Counted from the stretch's first letter, positions 42,025 to 50,803 are shown. The stretch is DNA of 64,000 nt from Micromonospora echinospora (GCF_014203425.1 NZ_JACHJC010000001.1:2542001-2606000); one strand, 5' to 3'. Notes: generated by a model from the letters alone, not told the origin. Translations and numbers: made by a program.

Positions 42025-43422
42025 TCACCGTCCATCAAACGGACCGTGGCCATCACCAGTGCCCGGGGCGTCATGCGGATCAGGGCGCTCCGCGGTCAGG
42101 ATGGCGGCGCTGACCTCGTGCACGAACGCCCGGACGTCGTCGAACCTGCCGGGATCGCTGTCCTGGCCGGAGCCGTACCACCAGTCGCGCGCCCAGACGA
42201 TGAGGTCCGCCCATCGCGGGAAGGCGGTGATGGTCTGGTCGGCGGCCTGTCGCTTGGACAGTTGCCGGCCGTTGCGCAGGCGCTGGTAGGCCCGGCAGAG
42301 GGTGAGCACCGCGTACGACTGCGCCCCGGGTGGTGTCATCTCGAGCACCCAGGCCGGCCAGTCGCGGACGTGGTCCCGCAGAGCAGCGCGGACGAGGCCG
42401 GGTTCGACGGCGGGCAGCAGCTCGCCTGCCGGCGGTCCCAGCAGCGTACGGCCGTAGTCGTGGACGGCGGCCCAGGTCACGACGCGGTGGGTGGTGGCTG
42501 GTAACAGGTGCAGCGTCTCCCCGGGACTGATCCGGGCGATCATGTGGTCCCGGCCGGGAACGGCGCGCACCGCGTCCAGTGACACGTATTCCACCTCGAG
42601 CCGGCCCGCCCACTGCGGGTGCCGCCGGTCGAGGTCCGCGTGCAGTTCGGCGAGTACGGCGAGGAGCTTCTCGTCCGGGTCACCGGCGAGCACCGCGAGC
42701 AGGTCGAGGTCGCTGCGGTTCACGTCGAAGTCGCCTGCCACGAGCGAGCCGTGCAGGTACAGGCCGAGCAGGCTGTCCGCCAGCGTGCGGCGCCACGCCT
42801 CGCGCAGGTCGGAGAGAACCGTGTCGGGTGGGGCCACCAGGTGATCCTGCGCGGTGGGTCGCCGTGGGGCCACCGATATAGCCGACCCACGCCGCCGTCC
42901 GGCAGCGGTGTACGTGCTACCGGATCCGTCGGTCGCGCCTGTGTCGTCGGTGTGGAGGTGGTCCAACTCGGCGAGGTACATGGCCTGCATGCGGTCGTAG
43001 TGCCGGACCAGCAGTCTGACCTCCTCGACGCTGTAGCCCTCGACGAGCCGTTCCGCCCGCTCGGCGAAGCGCTCGTACGGTCGCTCCAGGTCGGCGACCC
43101 GCTCCGGCCGCAGGGTGACGATGACCCGCCGCCGGTCTGCCGGGTCGCGCTCGGCCGTCACGTAGCCTGCCTGCTGGAGCCGCCGGAGCATGCTGGTGAC
43201 CGCCCCGGTGGTGAGGTTGGTGCGCTCGGCGATCTGCCCCGCGGACGCGGAGCCGCTGTCCGCCAGGTAGTCCAGGCATTCCAGGTCGCTCACGGTGAGG
43301 CCCAACCGCTCCGCGATGGCGTACCGGAACACCATGGACAGCCGCGACATCTCCCGTCCGGCGCGCATGAGGTCGGCGATCGCGGACGTGCGGGCCGTCT
43401 CGTCGGGCATGCCGGCAATCAT
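42025..43422 (-). CDS. MarR-type regulator fused to a nucleotidyltransferase (aminoglycoside adenylyltransferase-like)
   Basis: 465 aa in one uninterrupted frame. Residues ~1-155 are a MarR winged helix (LECLDYLADSGSASAGQIAE, NLTTGAVTSMLRRLQQAGYV, ERDPADRRRVIVTL). After a ~45-residue linker, residues ~205-450 resemble AadA/DUF4111 proteins: GLYLHGSLVAGDFDVNRSDL with the GS...DxD metal motif, and a helical C-terminal domain (SYAVLTLCRAYQRLRNGRQL, ADLIVWARDWWYGSG). ATG 43422 overlaps the stop of the upstream flavin monooxygenase (ATGA). An internal GTG in the linker (HLVAPPDTV), with AGGA upstream, could give a separate transferase. Confidence 0.75.
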   Translation of the reverse strand: MIAGMPDETARTSAIADLMRAGREMSRLSMVFRYAIAERLGLTVSDLECLDYLADSGSASAGQIAERTNLTTGAVTSMLRRLQQAGYVTAERDPADRRRVIVTLRPERVADLERPYERFAERAERLVEGYSVEEVRLLVRHYDRMQAMYLAELDHLHTDDTGATDGSGSTYTAAGRRRGSAISVAPRRPTAQDHLVAPPDTVLSDLREAWRRTLADSLLGLYLHGSLVAGDFDVNRSDLDLLAVLAGDPDEKLLAVLAELHADLDRRHPQWAGRLEVEYVSLDAVRAVPGRDHMIARISPGETLHLLPATTHRVVTWAAVHDYGRTLLGPPAGELLPAVEPGLVRAALRDHVRDWPAWVLEMTPPGAQSYAVLTLCRAYQRLRNGRQLSKRQAADQTITAFPRWADLIVWARDWWYGSGQDSDPGRFDDVRAFVHEVSAAILTAERPDPHDAPGTGDGHGPFDGR

Positions 43423-44666
43423 GCCTCCGGTACCGTGACCCGGTGCAGCCGAGGTAACACGCGGGTCAGCACCCAGTGTGGTGCGGCCGCGCCCCCGGTG
43501 AGGCGGCGCATCAGCCCGGCGGCGGTGTCGACGGCGCGGAAGGCGTAGTCCGTCATCTCGTCCTGGTAGGCGGCGATCGCCTCCTCCGCCGAGGTGGCGC
43601 CCGCCCGCGCCTCGACCAGCCGGCGGCCGAGCAGGGCGGCGTCGCGGAGCGCGGTGTTGCCGCCGTGGGCGCCGAAGGGCGGCATGACGTGTACGGCGTC
43701 GCCCATCATTGTGGCCCGGGGCACCGCCCACCGGTGCGGGCGTCGGCCGGTGGCGAAGAGGTTGAGCACCGTGGCGTCCAGCTCGGCGGTGTCGACAAGC
43801 CGCCGGATGAGCGGGTGGAAGTCCGTACTCAATCGGTCGGCCAGTTTCCACAGCGCCAGCAGGTCCCCGCGGACGTCGGTCGGCAGTTCCTCCTGCCGGA
43901 GCAGCAGTCCCCACATGACGTAGTCGTCGCCGGTGGGCGCGTAGTTGCCCGGGGCCAGGCGTGCGAATGCCTCCTGTGGGCTCTCGCCGAACCGCATGGA
44001 GGTGAAGAAGAAGGCGCTGCCCGGCCGGTCGGCGATGGCCAGGACCCCGCTGGTACGCAGTGCGTCGGGGATGACGCTCTCGCCGTTGCGCAGCAGGGGC
44101 GAGCGGCCGTAGATGCCCGCCATCGAGGTGTTCGCCGGGTCCGCGTCCGGCATGAGCTGCGGGCGCAGGGCTGAGCCGACGCCGTCCGCGCCCACCACGA
44201 CGGTTGCCGCGGCGGCCCCGCCGTCGGAGAACCGCAGCCGCAGCCCTGCCGGGCCGCCGTTCTCCACCGCGACGGCGTCCTTGCCGTAGTGGATGCGCCC
44301 GTTCAGCCCGGACTGCAGGATCGACCGCAGGGTCAGCCGGTCGACCTGGCGGGTCGCCCCCGGCTCGTCCTTGAACGTGATGGTGAAAGCGTCCCGCAGC
44401 CGGCTGTTGGTGAAGCGCAAATGCCCGCCGGGCTCGTCGCCGGTGGCCAGCGCCAGGTGGTACAGCGAGCGGGGCAGGCTCTCCCGAAGCGCCTCCAGCC
44501 CGTACCGGTCGAGAATGATCCGGTAGCCCTGCCGCCGGATGAAGGGGCCCGGATCCCGCTCATAGACGTGCACGTCGATGCCGGCGCGCATCAGGTACTG
44601 GGCGAGGCAGAGGCCGGACAGGCCGGCGCCGGCGATCGCCACTGAGAAGTCCGTCGATGCACTCAT
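43419..44666 (-). CDS. FAD-dependent monooxygenase (PHBH/TetX-like)
   Basis: 415 aa. FAD motif VAIAGAGLSGLCLAQYLMRA, central DG motif VVGADGVGSALRPQLM and GD motif ATMMGDAVHVMPPFGAHGGN of group A flavin hydroxylases. Resembles enzymes that hydroxylate aromatic compounds or inactivate antibiotics; substrate unknown. Expressed from a promoter whose -10 lies inside a palindrome six bases before ATG (no Shine-Dalgarno: leaderless). Coupled by ATGA to the MarR-fusion gene, which probably represses the pair. Confidence 0.87.
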   Translation of the reverse strand: MSASTDFSVAIAGAGLSGLCLAQYLMRAGIDVHVYERDPGPFIRRQGYRIILDRYGLEALRESLPRSLYHLALATGDEPGGHLRFTNSRLRDAFTITFKDEPGATRQVDRLTLRSILQSGLNGRIHYGKDAVAVENGGPAGLRLRFSDGGAAAATVVVGADGVGSALRPQLMPDADPANTSMAGIYGRSPLLRNGESVIPDALRTSGVLAIADRPGSAFFFTSMRFGESPQEAFARLAPGNYAPTGDDYVMWGLLLRQEELPTDVRGDLLALWKLADRLSTDFHPLIRRLVDTAELDATVLNLFATGRRPHRWAVPRATMMGDAVHVMPPFGAHGGNTALRDAALLGRRLVEARAGATSAEEAIAAYQDEMTDYAFRAVDTAAGLMRRLTGGAAAPHWVLTRVLPRLHRVTVPEA

Positions 44667-44672
44667 GCAGTT

Positions 44673-44700
44673 ATCTTAATCATTAAGATGATTTGGGCAA
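44673..44700 (-). promoter_or_regulatory. Leaderless promoter with embedded MarR-type operator
   Basis: ATCTTAATCATTAAGAT (44673-44689) is palindromic (8-bp arms around a central base). Read on the minus strand, TTGCCC (44700-44695), 16-bp spacer and TAAGAT (44678-44673) form a promoter whose -10 is inside the palindrome, 6 nt before the monooxygenase ATG. AT-rich MarR boxes commonly look like this. Confidence 0.72.
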
Positions 44701-44721
44701 GGATCAATGTGAACAGTCACC

Positions 44722-44751
44722 TTGGACGGATACTCAAGTAGCTTGTATATT
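44722..44751 (+). promoter_or_regulatory. Leaderless promoter of PadR gene
   Basis: TTGGAC (44722-44727), 18-bp spacer, TATATT (44746-44751), then CGGCTC and the ATG at 44758: the -10 to start distance of 6 nt predicts a leaderless mRNA. The spacer contains CAAG-TAG-CTTG, a possible autoregulatory site. Confidence 0.65.
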
Positions 44752-44757
44752 CGGCTC

Positions 44758-45141
44758 ATGGGATCAGCTTCGCGTCCCGCGCTACGGGAACCGTCCTACT
44801 TCGTTCTTGCTGCTCTGCTCGGCGGACCGCTCCACGGCTACGCCGTGATCAAGCGGGTCAATGAGCTGTCCGACGGGCGGGTGACCCTCGCCGCCGGATC
44901 GCTGTACTCCGTGATCGACCGGCTGCTCGGCGAAGGGCTCGTCACCGCCGACGGTGAGGAGATCGTCAACGGGCGTGCCCGTCGCTACTACCGGCTCACC
45001 GACGACGGCTGTCGCGTCCTCACCGAAGAGGCCGACCGGCTCGCCCAGGCCGCCCGGGTGGTCATGGACCGCCTGCCGCGCCGCGTCTCATCGCAGGCAA
45101 GTGCCCGTCACCCTTCTACCGCGAGGATCAGACCAGCATGA
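44758..45141 (+). CDS. PadR-family transcriptional regulator
   Basis: 127 aa. PadR winged helix: REPSYFVLAALLGGPLHGYA, LAAGSLYSVIDRLLGEGLVT and GRARRYYRLTDDGCRVLTEE. The short C-terminal helix (EADRLAQAARVVMDRL) would dimerise. Overlaps the membrane protein gene that follows (ATGA), the common PadR/membrane-target pairing. Divergent from the monooxygenase gene. ATG 44758 fits the -10 box 6 nt upstream. Confidence 0.9.
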   Translation: MGSASRPALREPSYFVLAALLGGPLHGYAVIKRVNELSDGRVTLAAGSLYSVIDRLLGEGLVTADGEEIVNGRARRYYRLTDDGCRVLTEEADRLAQAARVVMDRLPRRVSSQASARHPSTARIRPA

Positions 45142-46034
45142 GTTCCGATGTCCTGGAGAAGCGCTACCGGATGCTGCTGCGGGCCTACCCCGCCGACTAC
45201 CGCCGCGAACGCGCCGACGAACTGATCGACACGCTGATCGGCGACGAACCCACCAACCGCCGCTGGCCCAGCCCTCGGGAGGCGGTCTCGCTCGTCCGGG
45301 GCGGCCTGCGGGTGTACGGCGGCGGCACCGCCGCCCGGCCCACCGCCGTGCTGTTCTGGCAGGGCATCCACCTCGGCGCCCTCGCGGTGCTGGCGCTGGG
45401 TGTCCTCATCGGCCTGGACGACATCGTCGAGGCGTTCCAGTTCGGCGGGCTCTCGGACCCCCTGACCGTCCTGCGGAATCAGGGCATCCACGAGATCGTG
45501 CTGATCGCCGCGCTGGTGGCGCTCGTCGCGGGCCGCGCCCGTACCGCTGCCGTCCTGGCGGTGACCGCGGCGGTGGTGCCGACCGTGATCTCGCAGTACC
45601 TGTTCCTCAACGGCCTGCCGCAGTGGTGGGCGCCGGTCGTCGCCACGCCGCTGATCGTGCTGGGCCTGCGGCGTCCGGCGGACGTGCCGCCGGCGCCCCG
45701 GGCCAACGCCGTTCTGGTCACCGCCGGCATCCTCGCCCTGCATCTGATCCCCGCGGGTGGCCTGCGCATGGTCGACGCCGGTCCGCGGATCGTCGCCGCT
45801 CTCATGGTGGTCGCCGGAGTGGCCGCCTTCCTGTGGGTGGCGACGGCTGACCAGCGACTGCTGATCGCCGTCGTCCCCACCCTCCTGCTGGGCACGCTCT
45901 ACCAGCTGGACAACGGCGGGTTGACGGGGGAGATGCTGCGCCGCCCCGACGCGCTGCCGTCCCTGGTCGTCGCGGTCCTCATGGCGGTCGTCGCGGTCGT
46001 CTCGACCCGGCAGCGGCAGCGCACCCGCGCCTGA
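45138..46034 (+). CDS. Membrane protein paired with PadR regulator
   Basis: 298 aa. A cytoplasmic N-terminal segment LEKRYRMLLRAYPADYRRER (a short helical motif shared by many PadR-associated proteins) followed by about eight hydrophobic helices. No catalytic motif. Probably a target of PadR control; possibly part of a stress or envelope response. Translation is coupled to padR by ATGA. Confidence 0.75.
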   Translation: MSSDVLEKRYRMLLRAYPADYRRERADELIDTLIGDEPTNRRWPSPREAVSLVRGGLRVYGGGTAARPTAVLFWQGIHLGALAVLALGVLIGLDDIVEAFQFGGLSDPLTVLRNQGIHEIVLIAALVALVAGRARTAAVLAVTAAVVPTVISQYLFLNGLPQWWAPVVATPLIVLGLRRPADVPPAPRANAVLVTAGILALHLIPAGGLRMVDAGPRIVAALMVVAGVAAFLWVATADQRLLIAVVPTLLLGTLYQLDNGGLTGEMLRRPDALPSLVVAVLMAVVAVVSTRQRQRTRA

Positions 46035-46043
46035 GCGAGAGAC

Positions 46044-46071
46044 GGGCGGTCCGGCCGTGGCCGGGCCGCCC
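46044..46071. terminator. Bidirectional terminator hairpin
   Basis: GGGCGGTCCGGCC-GT-GGCCGGGCCGCCC: 12 Watson-Crick pairs and one T-G pair around a 2-nt turn, 10 bp after the stop of the PadR partner gene and before the convergent epoxide hydrolase gene. Confidence 0.7.
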
Positions 46072-46173
46072 GGGCAAGAAGCGCCGGACCATCGTGGACG
46101 GCAGCAGACCGTGCGTGGGCCTGTCAGCGGATGCAGGCCGACCAGCAGCGGTGCCGCCGGTTGAGCTACTGGA

Positions 46174-47262
46174 TCACCGCACCGCGCTGAAGAAGGTGCG
46201 CAGGTCGGCAGCGAGCAGGTCGGGCTCTTCCTGGGCGAAGAAGTGGCCGCCGACTGTGGGCTCGCGCCAGTGGGTGAGGTTGGCGTAGGTGCGTTCGGCG
46301 AACGACCGGGGCAGGCCGGCGTCCTCCACGCTGACGGTGATCCCGGCGGGCACGGCGACCATTGGCAGATGTGGGGCCAGGCGGTCGTCACGGTAGGGCC
46401 GGAAGGACGTGCCGATGCAGTTGGTGACCCAGTACAGCATCACGGTGGTCAGCAGCTCGTCGAAGCCGAACCGGCGGGAGATGTCACCGCCGCAGTCGCT
46501 CCAGCGCTGGTACTTCTCGATGATCCATGCGGCTAGCCCGGCCGGCGAGTCGCTCAGCGCGGCCGCGAGGGTGTCGGGCCGTGTTTCCTGGAGGATTCCG
46601 TAGCCCCAGTCATCTTGGGCCTTCGCGTCGAGCATGGCGATGAACGCCTCCTCGGCTGGGCTGAGGTCGCCCCTGCGGTCCGCCGGCGGGAACTTGATGT
46701 GCTGCGAGAAGACCCCGATGACCCGATCTGCGTGGCGGGCGCCGAGCCACGTCGACACGCCGGACCCGATATCGCCACCGTAGGCGCCGAAGCGGTCGTA
46801 GCCCAAACGGGTCATCAGCTCAGCCCACACGTCCGCGACAGCCGCCTCGGTCGTCGGGCCCTCGGCGAGTGGTCCGGAGAAGACGAAGCCGGGCAGGCTC
46901 GGTATGACGAGGTCGAAGTCTGCGAGCCGGGACACCAGGGGCAGCATCTCCGTGTAAGTGCTGGGCCAGCCATGGGTCAGGATCAGCGCCGTGGCGTCAG
47001 GCGATGCCGAGCGAACATGAACGAAGTGGACCGGCGCGCCTCGGACCGTGGTGACGAACTGAGGGTACCGATTGAGGGCACGCTCGACCGCGCGCCAGTC
47101 GAATCCATCGAGCCAGTACCGCACCAGACCTGCCAGGTACCCAGGGTCGGTGCCGGCGGCCCACGGCTCACCTGGGGTGGCTGGCGCGAGCCTTGTCCGC
47201 GAAAGCCGAGCCCGCAGGTCGTCCAGGACGGCTTCGGGCACATCGATGTGGAAGGGCGTCAC
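46174..47262 (-). CDS. Epoxide hydrolase (EHN-domain alpha/beta hydrolase)
   Basis: 362 aa. An N-terminal EHN cap segment (VTPFHIDVPEAVLDDLRARL) and an alpha/beta hydrolase core: oxyanion motif LILTHGWPSTYTEML, nucleophile Asp in FGAYGGDIGSGVSTWLGARH, catalytic His in GGHFFAQEEPDLLAADLRTF. Microsomal-type epoxide hydrolases open epoxides to diols. GTG 47262 chosen: it gives the canonical family start, whereas the longer frame begins at TTG. Confidence 0.86.
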   Translation of the reverse strand: MTPFHIDVPEAVLDDLRARLSRTRLAPATPGEPWAAGTDPGYLAGLVRYWLDGFDWRAVERALNRYPQFVTTVRGAPVHFVHVRSASPDATALILTHGWPSTYTEMLPLVSRLADFDLVIPSLPGFVFSGPLAEGPTTEAAVADVWAELMTRLGYDRFGAYGGDIGSGVSTWLGARHADRVIGVFSQHIKFPPADRRGDLSPAEEAFIAMLDAKAQDDWGYGILQETRPDTLAAALSDSPAGLAAWIIEKYQRWSDCGGDISRRFGFDELLTTVMLYWVTNCIGTSFRPYRDDRLAPHLPMVAVPAGITVSVEDAGLPRSFAERTYANLTHWREPTVGGHFFAQEEPDLLAADLRTFFSAVR

Positions 47263-47437
47263 CCGATCATGATTCCATCGCAAGGAGTCACTGGGCAGCC
47301 GCCCGAATGGGCAGGCTGCAGACTCGATCTCCGCTCCCCGGAGGAGCGTGATTCAGGCCGGAACCGCTGCGAGGTGGCACTATCGTGACATTCAGGTCCG
47401 GCAGGCCGCGCCGAACCGGTCCAGGAAGGAAGTTCAC

Positions 47438-48319
47438 GTGCCTTCAGACGTACATCCGGCCTTGGATGTCTTGATGCCCGCGGCGTTCCTGGGCCACGGC
47501 AACCCCATGAACGCCCTCGAGGTCAACCGGTACACCTCCGCATGGAGAGCCTTCGGTGCCGCGGTGCCGCGTCCCCGCGCGATCCTGGTGGTCAGCGCCC
47601 ACTGGTACATCAACGCCACGGCCGTCACCGCGATGCCCCGGCCGAGGACCATTCACGACTTCTACGGGTTCCCTCAGGAGCTGTTCGAGGTGCAGTACCC
47701 GGCGCCGGGGCTGCCCGAACTGGCTGAGGAGGTCAGTGACGTCGTCCATCCGACCTGGGTCGGGGCGGACGTCGACAGTTGGGGCATCGACCACGGCACC
47801 TGGTCGGTGCTGATGCACGCCTTTCCGGACGCGACGATTCCCGTCGTCCAGCTCAGCATCAACGCCGACAAGCCGATGGACTACCACCTTCAACTCGGCG
47901 CCCAGCTCGCCCCACTGCGTCGGCGCGGTGTGCTGATCGTGGCAAGCGGCAATGTGGTGCACAACCTGCGCGGCATGGACTGGGCGCTGACCGACGACGG
48001 CTTCGACTGGGCGCAACGCTTCGACGAGGACGCCAAGGCCCGGATGTTGACCGACCCGGGCGAGTACGCGACCCTCGACGCTCACGGGGACTTCCGCCGT
48101 GCGGTACCGACACCGGATCACTTCATCCCCGCGTTGTATCTCGCCGGTCTGGCCGCCGCCATGGACACCCCCGACACCGAGGTCCTCGTCGACGGCTACG
48201 CCTACGGCTCGTTGTCCATGACGGCCTACACCCTGGGCATGTCCTGTCCACCGGCTGACGGACGAGGCGGATCCCCGCAGCCACCGCCCGGCCTGCCGCC
48301 GGACGGCTCCAATATCTGA
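47438..48319 (+). CDS. LigB-type extradiol dioxygenase (DODA/YgiD family)
   Basis: 293 aa. Metal-binding and catalytic His in [50 protein letters not shown] and [35 protein letters not shown] is the family core. Class III extradiol dioxygenases open catechols such as 4,5-DOPA. GTG start with AGGAAGGA seven bases upstream. Divergent from the epoxide hydrolase gene; no ring-cleavage pathway neighbours. Confidence 0.88.
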   Translation: MPSDVHPALDVLMPAAFLGHGNPMNALEVNRYTSAWRAFGAAVPRPRAILVVSAHWYINATAVTAMPRPRTIHDFYGFPQELFEVQYPAPGLPELAEEVSDVVHPTWVGADVDSWGIDHGTWSVLMHAFPDATIPVVQLSINADKPMDYHLQLGAQLAPLRRRGVLIVASGNVVHNLRGMDWALTDDGFDWAQRFDEDAKARMLTDPGEYATLDAHGDFRRAVPTPDHFIPALYLAGLAAAMDTPDTEVLVDGYAYGSLSMTAYTLGMSCPPADGRGGSPQPPPGLPPDGSNI

Positions 48320-48452
48320 GGGAGTGCCGGCTGCTGGATGCTCATGGCTCAGCACCGGGGCGGGTCGGTCCGCGAAGTCCGGTGCGTCAACTCGGTTGTG
48401 CGTCGCTGCCCGGCCTGACAGCCTGGCCGCCTCGGTCTGACGAGAGGCGACC

Positions 48453-49430
48453 ATGACGCGGATGTTCTTGCAGCCGGACGACCTTCACGGCCTGGTGTCG
48501 GAACAGTTCGGCTCCGACCGGCGACTCGCTGCCCTGGACCGGCTGACGGGCGGCACCAAAAAGGGCGTCTACCGGCTTCGGCTGGACGACGGGACAACCG
48601 TGATCCTGTACGTGTGGGCCGCGGGCGAGAACTACTGGCCGCCGTCACCGACAGTCCCGGACGACCCGTTCACCGACGCGTCGGGCGCGGATCTCTTCGC
48701 CGCCAGCCACGCGGCGCTCATCGCAGCGGGAGTGCGTGTTCCGTATCTGATGATGATCGACCGGGACAGCAGTCACCTCGACGCCGACATCGCGCTTGTC
48801 GAAGACGCCGGCGCGCTGAAGCTGGACGCGTTGCTGGAACACGACCCCGTCACCGCCGCCGCGCCGCTGGCCGCGCTCGGTGACGCCCTGCGCCGGATGC
48901 ACACCGTCTTCGGTCCGCACTACGGCAAGGTCGCGGCCATTACCGGGGGTGAGGCGTCCCGGGCCCGGCGCGCGGAGGACGTGATCGTCGACCGGGCGCT
49001 CGGCCACCTGGACGCGGCAGCGGCCCGCGACGCCCGGCTGGCCGATGCCCACCAACGGATCACCGCCCACGTACGCCACCTCAGGAGCGCGGTCACCCCA
49101 CGCGAGGAGTACGGGCTGGTGCACGGTGAACTCGGCCCGGATCACGTTCTCGTCACACCGGCCGGTGAAGCCGTCATGATCGATTTTGAAGGGCTGGCGT
49201 ACTTCGATGTCGAATGGGACCACGCCTGGCTGCAGATGCGCTTCGGCGAGTCATATCCGGCGCTGCGCCCGGTCGATCTCGATCCCCACCGGCTGGAGTT
49301 CTACCGATACGCGCAGACGTTGTCCTTGATCGAGGGGCCACTACGGATCGCGGACACCGATTTCCCGGACCGGAAGTGGATGCTGGACCTGGCCGAGTGG
49401 AACATCACCAAGGCGCTCGCCGCGACCTGA
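48453..49430 (+). CDS. APH-like phosphotransferase with altered catalytic motif
   Basis: 325 aa, kinase-like fold of aminoglycoside/homoserine phosphotransferases. An N-lobe (LTGGTKKGVYRLRLDDGTTV) and C-lobe with the catalytic loop LVHGELGPDHVLVTPAGE and metal loop VMIDFEGLAYFDVEW. The usual HGDLxxxN is HGELGPDH: the catalytic Asp is Glu and the metal-binding Asn is His, so it may be inactive or act on an unusual substrate. GAGAGG precedes the ATG. Ends 8 bp from the convergent SnoaL-like gene. Confidence 0.78.
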   Translation: MTRMFLQPDDLHGLVSEQFGSDRRLAALDRLTGGTKKGVYRLRLDDGTTVILYVWAAGENYWPPSPTVPDDPFTDASGADLFAASHAALIAAGVRVPYLMMIDRDSSHLDADIALVEDAGALKLDALLEHDPVTAAAPLAALGDALRRMHTVFGPHYGKVAAITGGEASRARRAEDVIVDRALGHLDAAAARDARLADAHQRITAHVRHLRSAVTPREEYGLVHGELGPDHVLVTPAGEAVMIDFEGLAYFDVEWDHAWLQMRFGESYPALRPVDLDPHRLEFYRYAQTLSLIEGPLRIADTDFPDRKWMLDLAEWNITKALAAT

Positions 49431-49438
49431 CGGCAACC

Positions 49439-49852
49439 TCAGTCGGCCGGGCCGACGTGCGCCGCGAGCAGGCGCCATTCCTCGTCCTGGTCGAGGATCC
49501 ATGTGCGCGTGTAGCGGACCCGGGCGAGAAACGGCTCGCCGGCCAGGGTGCCTTCCAACGTGCCGAGGAACCACGTCACACCGGTGCCGCCGACGACGAG
49601 CACCGTCAGGTCCTCCTCGTCCACCCGGATCATCGTCTGCTGGCCGGATCGGTGCGCGTGCAGGTCGTCCTGCTTGGAGTAGAGACGGCCGTCGGGCCCG
49701 GTGAACACGAGGCGGTCGTCGATCAACCGATCCAACGCCGCGACATCGGAGGACAGTTGGGCGCGTTGAAGACGCCGTTCAGCGGCGCGTAAGTCCTCGA
49801 CCCTGGCGCTGTCCGCGTCGCCGTTCCCAACGGAAAAACCATCGTCCTTCAC
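49439..49852 (-). CDS. SnoaL-like (NTF2-fold) protein
   Basis: 137 aa. EDLRAAERRLQRAQLSSDVA, ALDRLIDDRLVFTGPDGRLY and TWFLGTLEGTLAGEPFLARV ... WRLLAAHVGPAD match the DUF4440/SnoaL-like family of small cone-shaped proteins with isomerase or ligand-binding roles. No ribosome site; TAACTT ends seven bases before the GTG, so the mRNA is probably leaderless. Divergent from the aldo/keto reductase. Confidence 0.78.
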   Translation of the reverse strand: MKDDGFSVGNGDADSARVEDLRAAERRLQRAQLSSDVAALDRLIDDRLVFTGPDGRLYSKQDDLHAHRSGQQTMIRVDEEDLTVLVVGGTGVTWFLGTLEGTLAGEPFLARVRYTRTWILDQDEEWRLLAAHVGPAD

Positions 49853-49895
49853 TGCAAATAAGTTAACAGCGATCTCCGGGAATCGGTATCGGGCA

Positions 49896-49933
49896 GATGA
49901 CCGGCTGTGCAGGTCATCGGGGATGGCTAGTTT
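49896..49933 (+). promoter_or_regulatory. Operator dyad and -10 box of aldo/keto reductase gene
   Basis: GATGACC (49896-49902) and GGTCATC (49912-49918) form a perfect 7-bp inverted repeat with a 9-bp spacer, located where the -35 region should be. TAGTTT (49928-49933) is a TANNNT -10 box 6 nt before GTG 49940, predicting a leaderless mRNA. Confidence 0.55.
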
Positions 49934-49939
49934 CGCCCA

Positions 49940-50803
49940 GTGCCCAACATGATTACTGCGGCGTCCGCAGGCACCTGGACGCTCGGCGACCTGACTGTCA
50001 ATCGGATCGGATTCGGCGCGATGCGCCTGACCGGCAAAGGCGGTGTGGCGAGCGACCGCGAGCGCGTCATCGGCGTGCTGCGCCGGGCGGTCGAACTCGG
50101 GGTCAACCACATCGACACGGCGGCGTTCTACTTCTCGCCACTGCGTTCGGCCAACGAGATCATCAACACGGCGCTCTCGCCGTACGCCGACGAACTGGTC
50201 ATCACCACGAAGGTCGGGCCGGGCCGCGACCCCTCCGGAGAGTGGCTGCCGCTGGCCCGGCCCGACCAACTGCGCGGACAGGTCGAGGAGAACCTGCGCC
50301 AGCTCGGCCGTGACCACCTCGACGTCGTCAACCTGCGCCAGAACGGGCTGGAGTCGGTCGCCGAGCACTTCGGCGCTCTGGCCGACCTCCGCGACGCCGG
50401 CCTCATCCGGCATCTCGGCCTGTCGAACATCCGCCCGCAGCACCTCGCGCAGGCACAGGCGATCGCCCCGGTGGTCTGCGTGCAGAACCCGTACGGCGTC
50501 GACACCCGGCGCATGCACGACCAGTTCGTGCGCACCTGCGGCGAGCAGGGTGTCGCCTTCGTGCCGTTCTTCGCGCTCGCCGGCGACGGACGTGAGGCCG
50601 GTGGCGTGGCGACCAACGAGGCGGTGGCGGCCGTCGCCCGGGCCCACGGGGCGACGCCGGCGCAGGTGCGGATCGCGTGGACCCTCAGCCGCGGGCCGCA
50701 CATGCTGGCCATCCCCGGCACGGGCAACCCCGACCATCTGGTCGAGAACCTGGCCGCCGGGGCGCTGCGTCTGTCCCCCGAGGAACTGGCCGGCCTCGAC
50801 TAG
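49940..50803 (+). CDS. Aldo/keto reductase
   Basis: 287 aa (alpha/beta)8 barrel. Family motifs VNRIGFGAMRLTGKGG, GVNHIDTAAFYFS (catalytic Asp, Tyr), LVITTKVGPGRDP (Lys), LGLSNIRPQHLAQA, LAIPGTGNPDHLVENL (NADPH site). The usual Asp-Tyr-Lys-His tetrad His is Asn-like in LDVVNLRQNGLE, as in oxidoreductases of the YajO/IolS branch. GTG 49940 chosen from the -10 spacing; ATG 49949 is the alternative. Confidence 0.86.
   Translation: MPNMITAASAGTWTLGDLTVNRIGFGAMRLTGKGGVASDRERVIGVLRRAVELGVNHIDTAAFYFSPLRSANEIINTALSPYADELVITTKVGPGRDPSGEWLPLARPDQLRGQVEENLRQLGRDHLDVVNLRQNGLESVAEHFGALADLRDAGLIRHLGLSNIRPQHLAQAQAIAPVVCVQNPYGVDTRRMHDQFVRTCGEQGVAFVPFFALAGDGREAGGVATNEAVAAVARAHGATPAQVRIAWTLSRGPHMLAIPGTGNPDHLVENLAAGALRLSPEELAGLD

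Noticed and set aside
38799-45141. Antibiotic biosynthesis cluster
   Set aside because: Exporter, monooxygenase and regulators are present but no PKS, NRPS, terpene or RiPP core enzymes.
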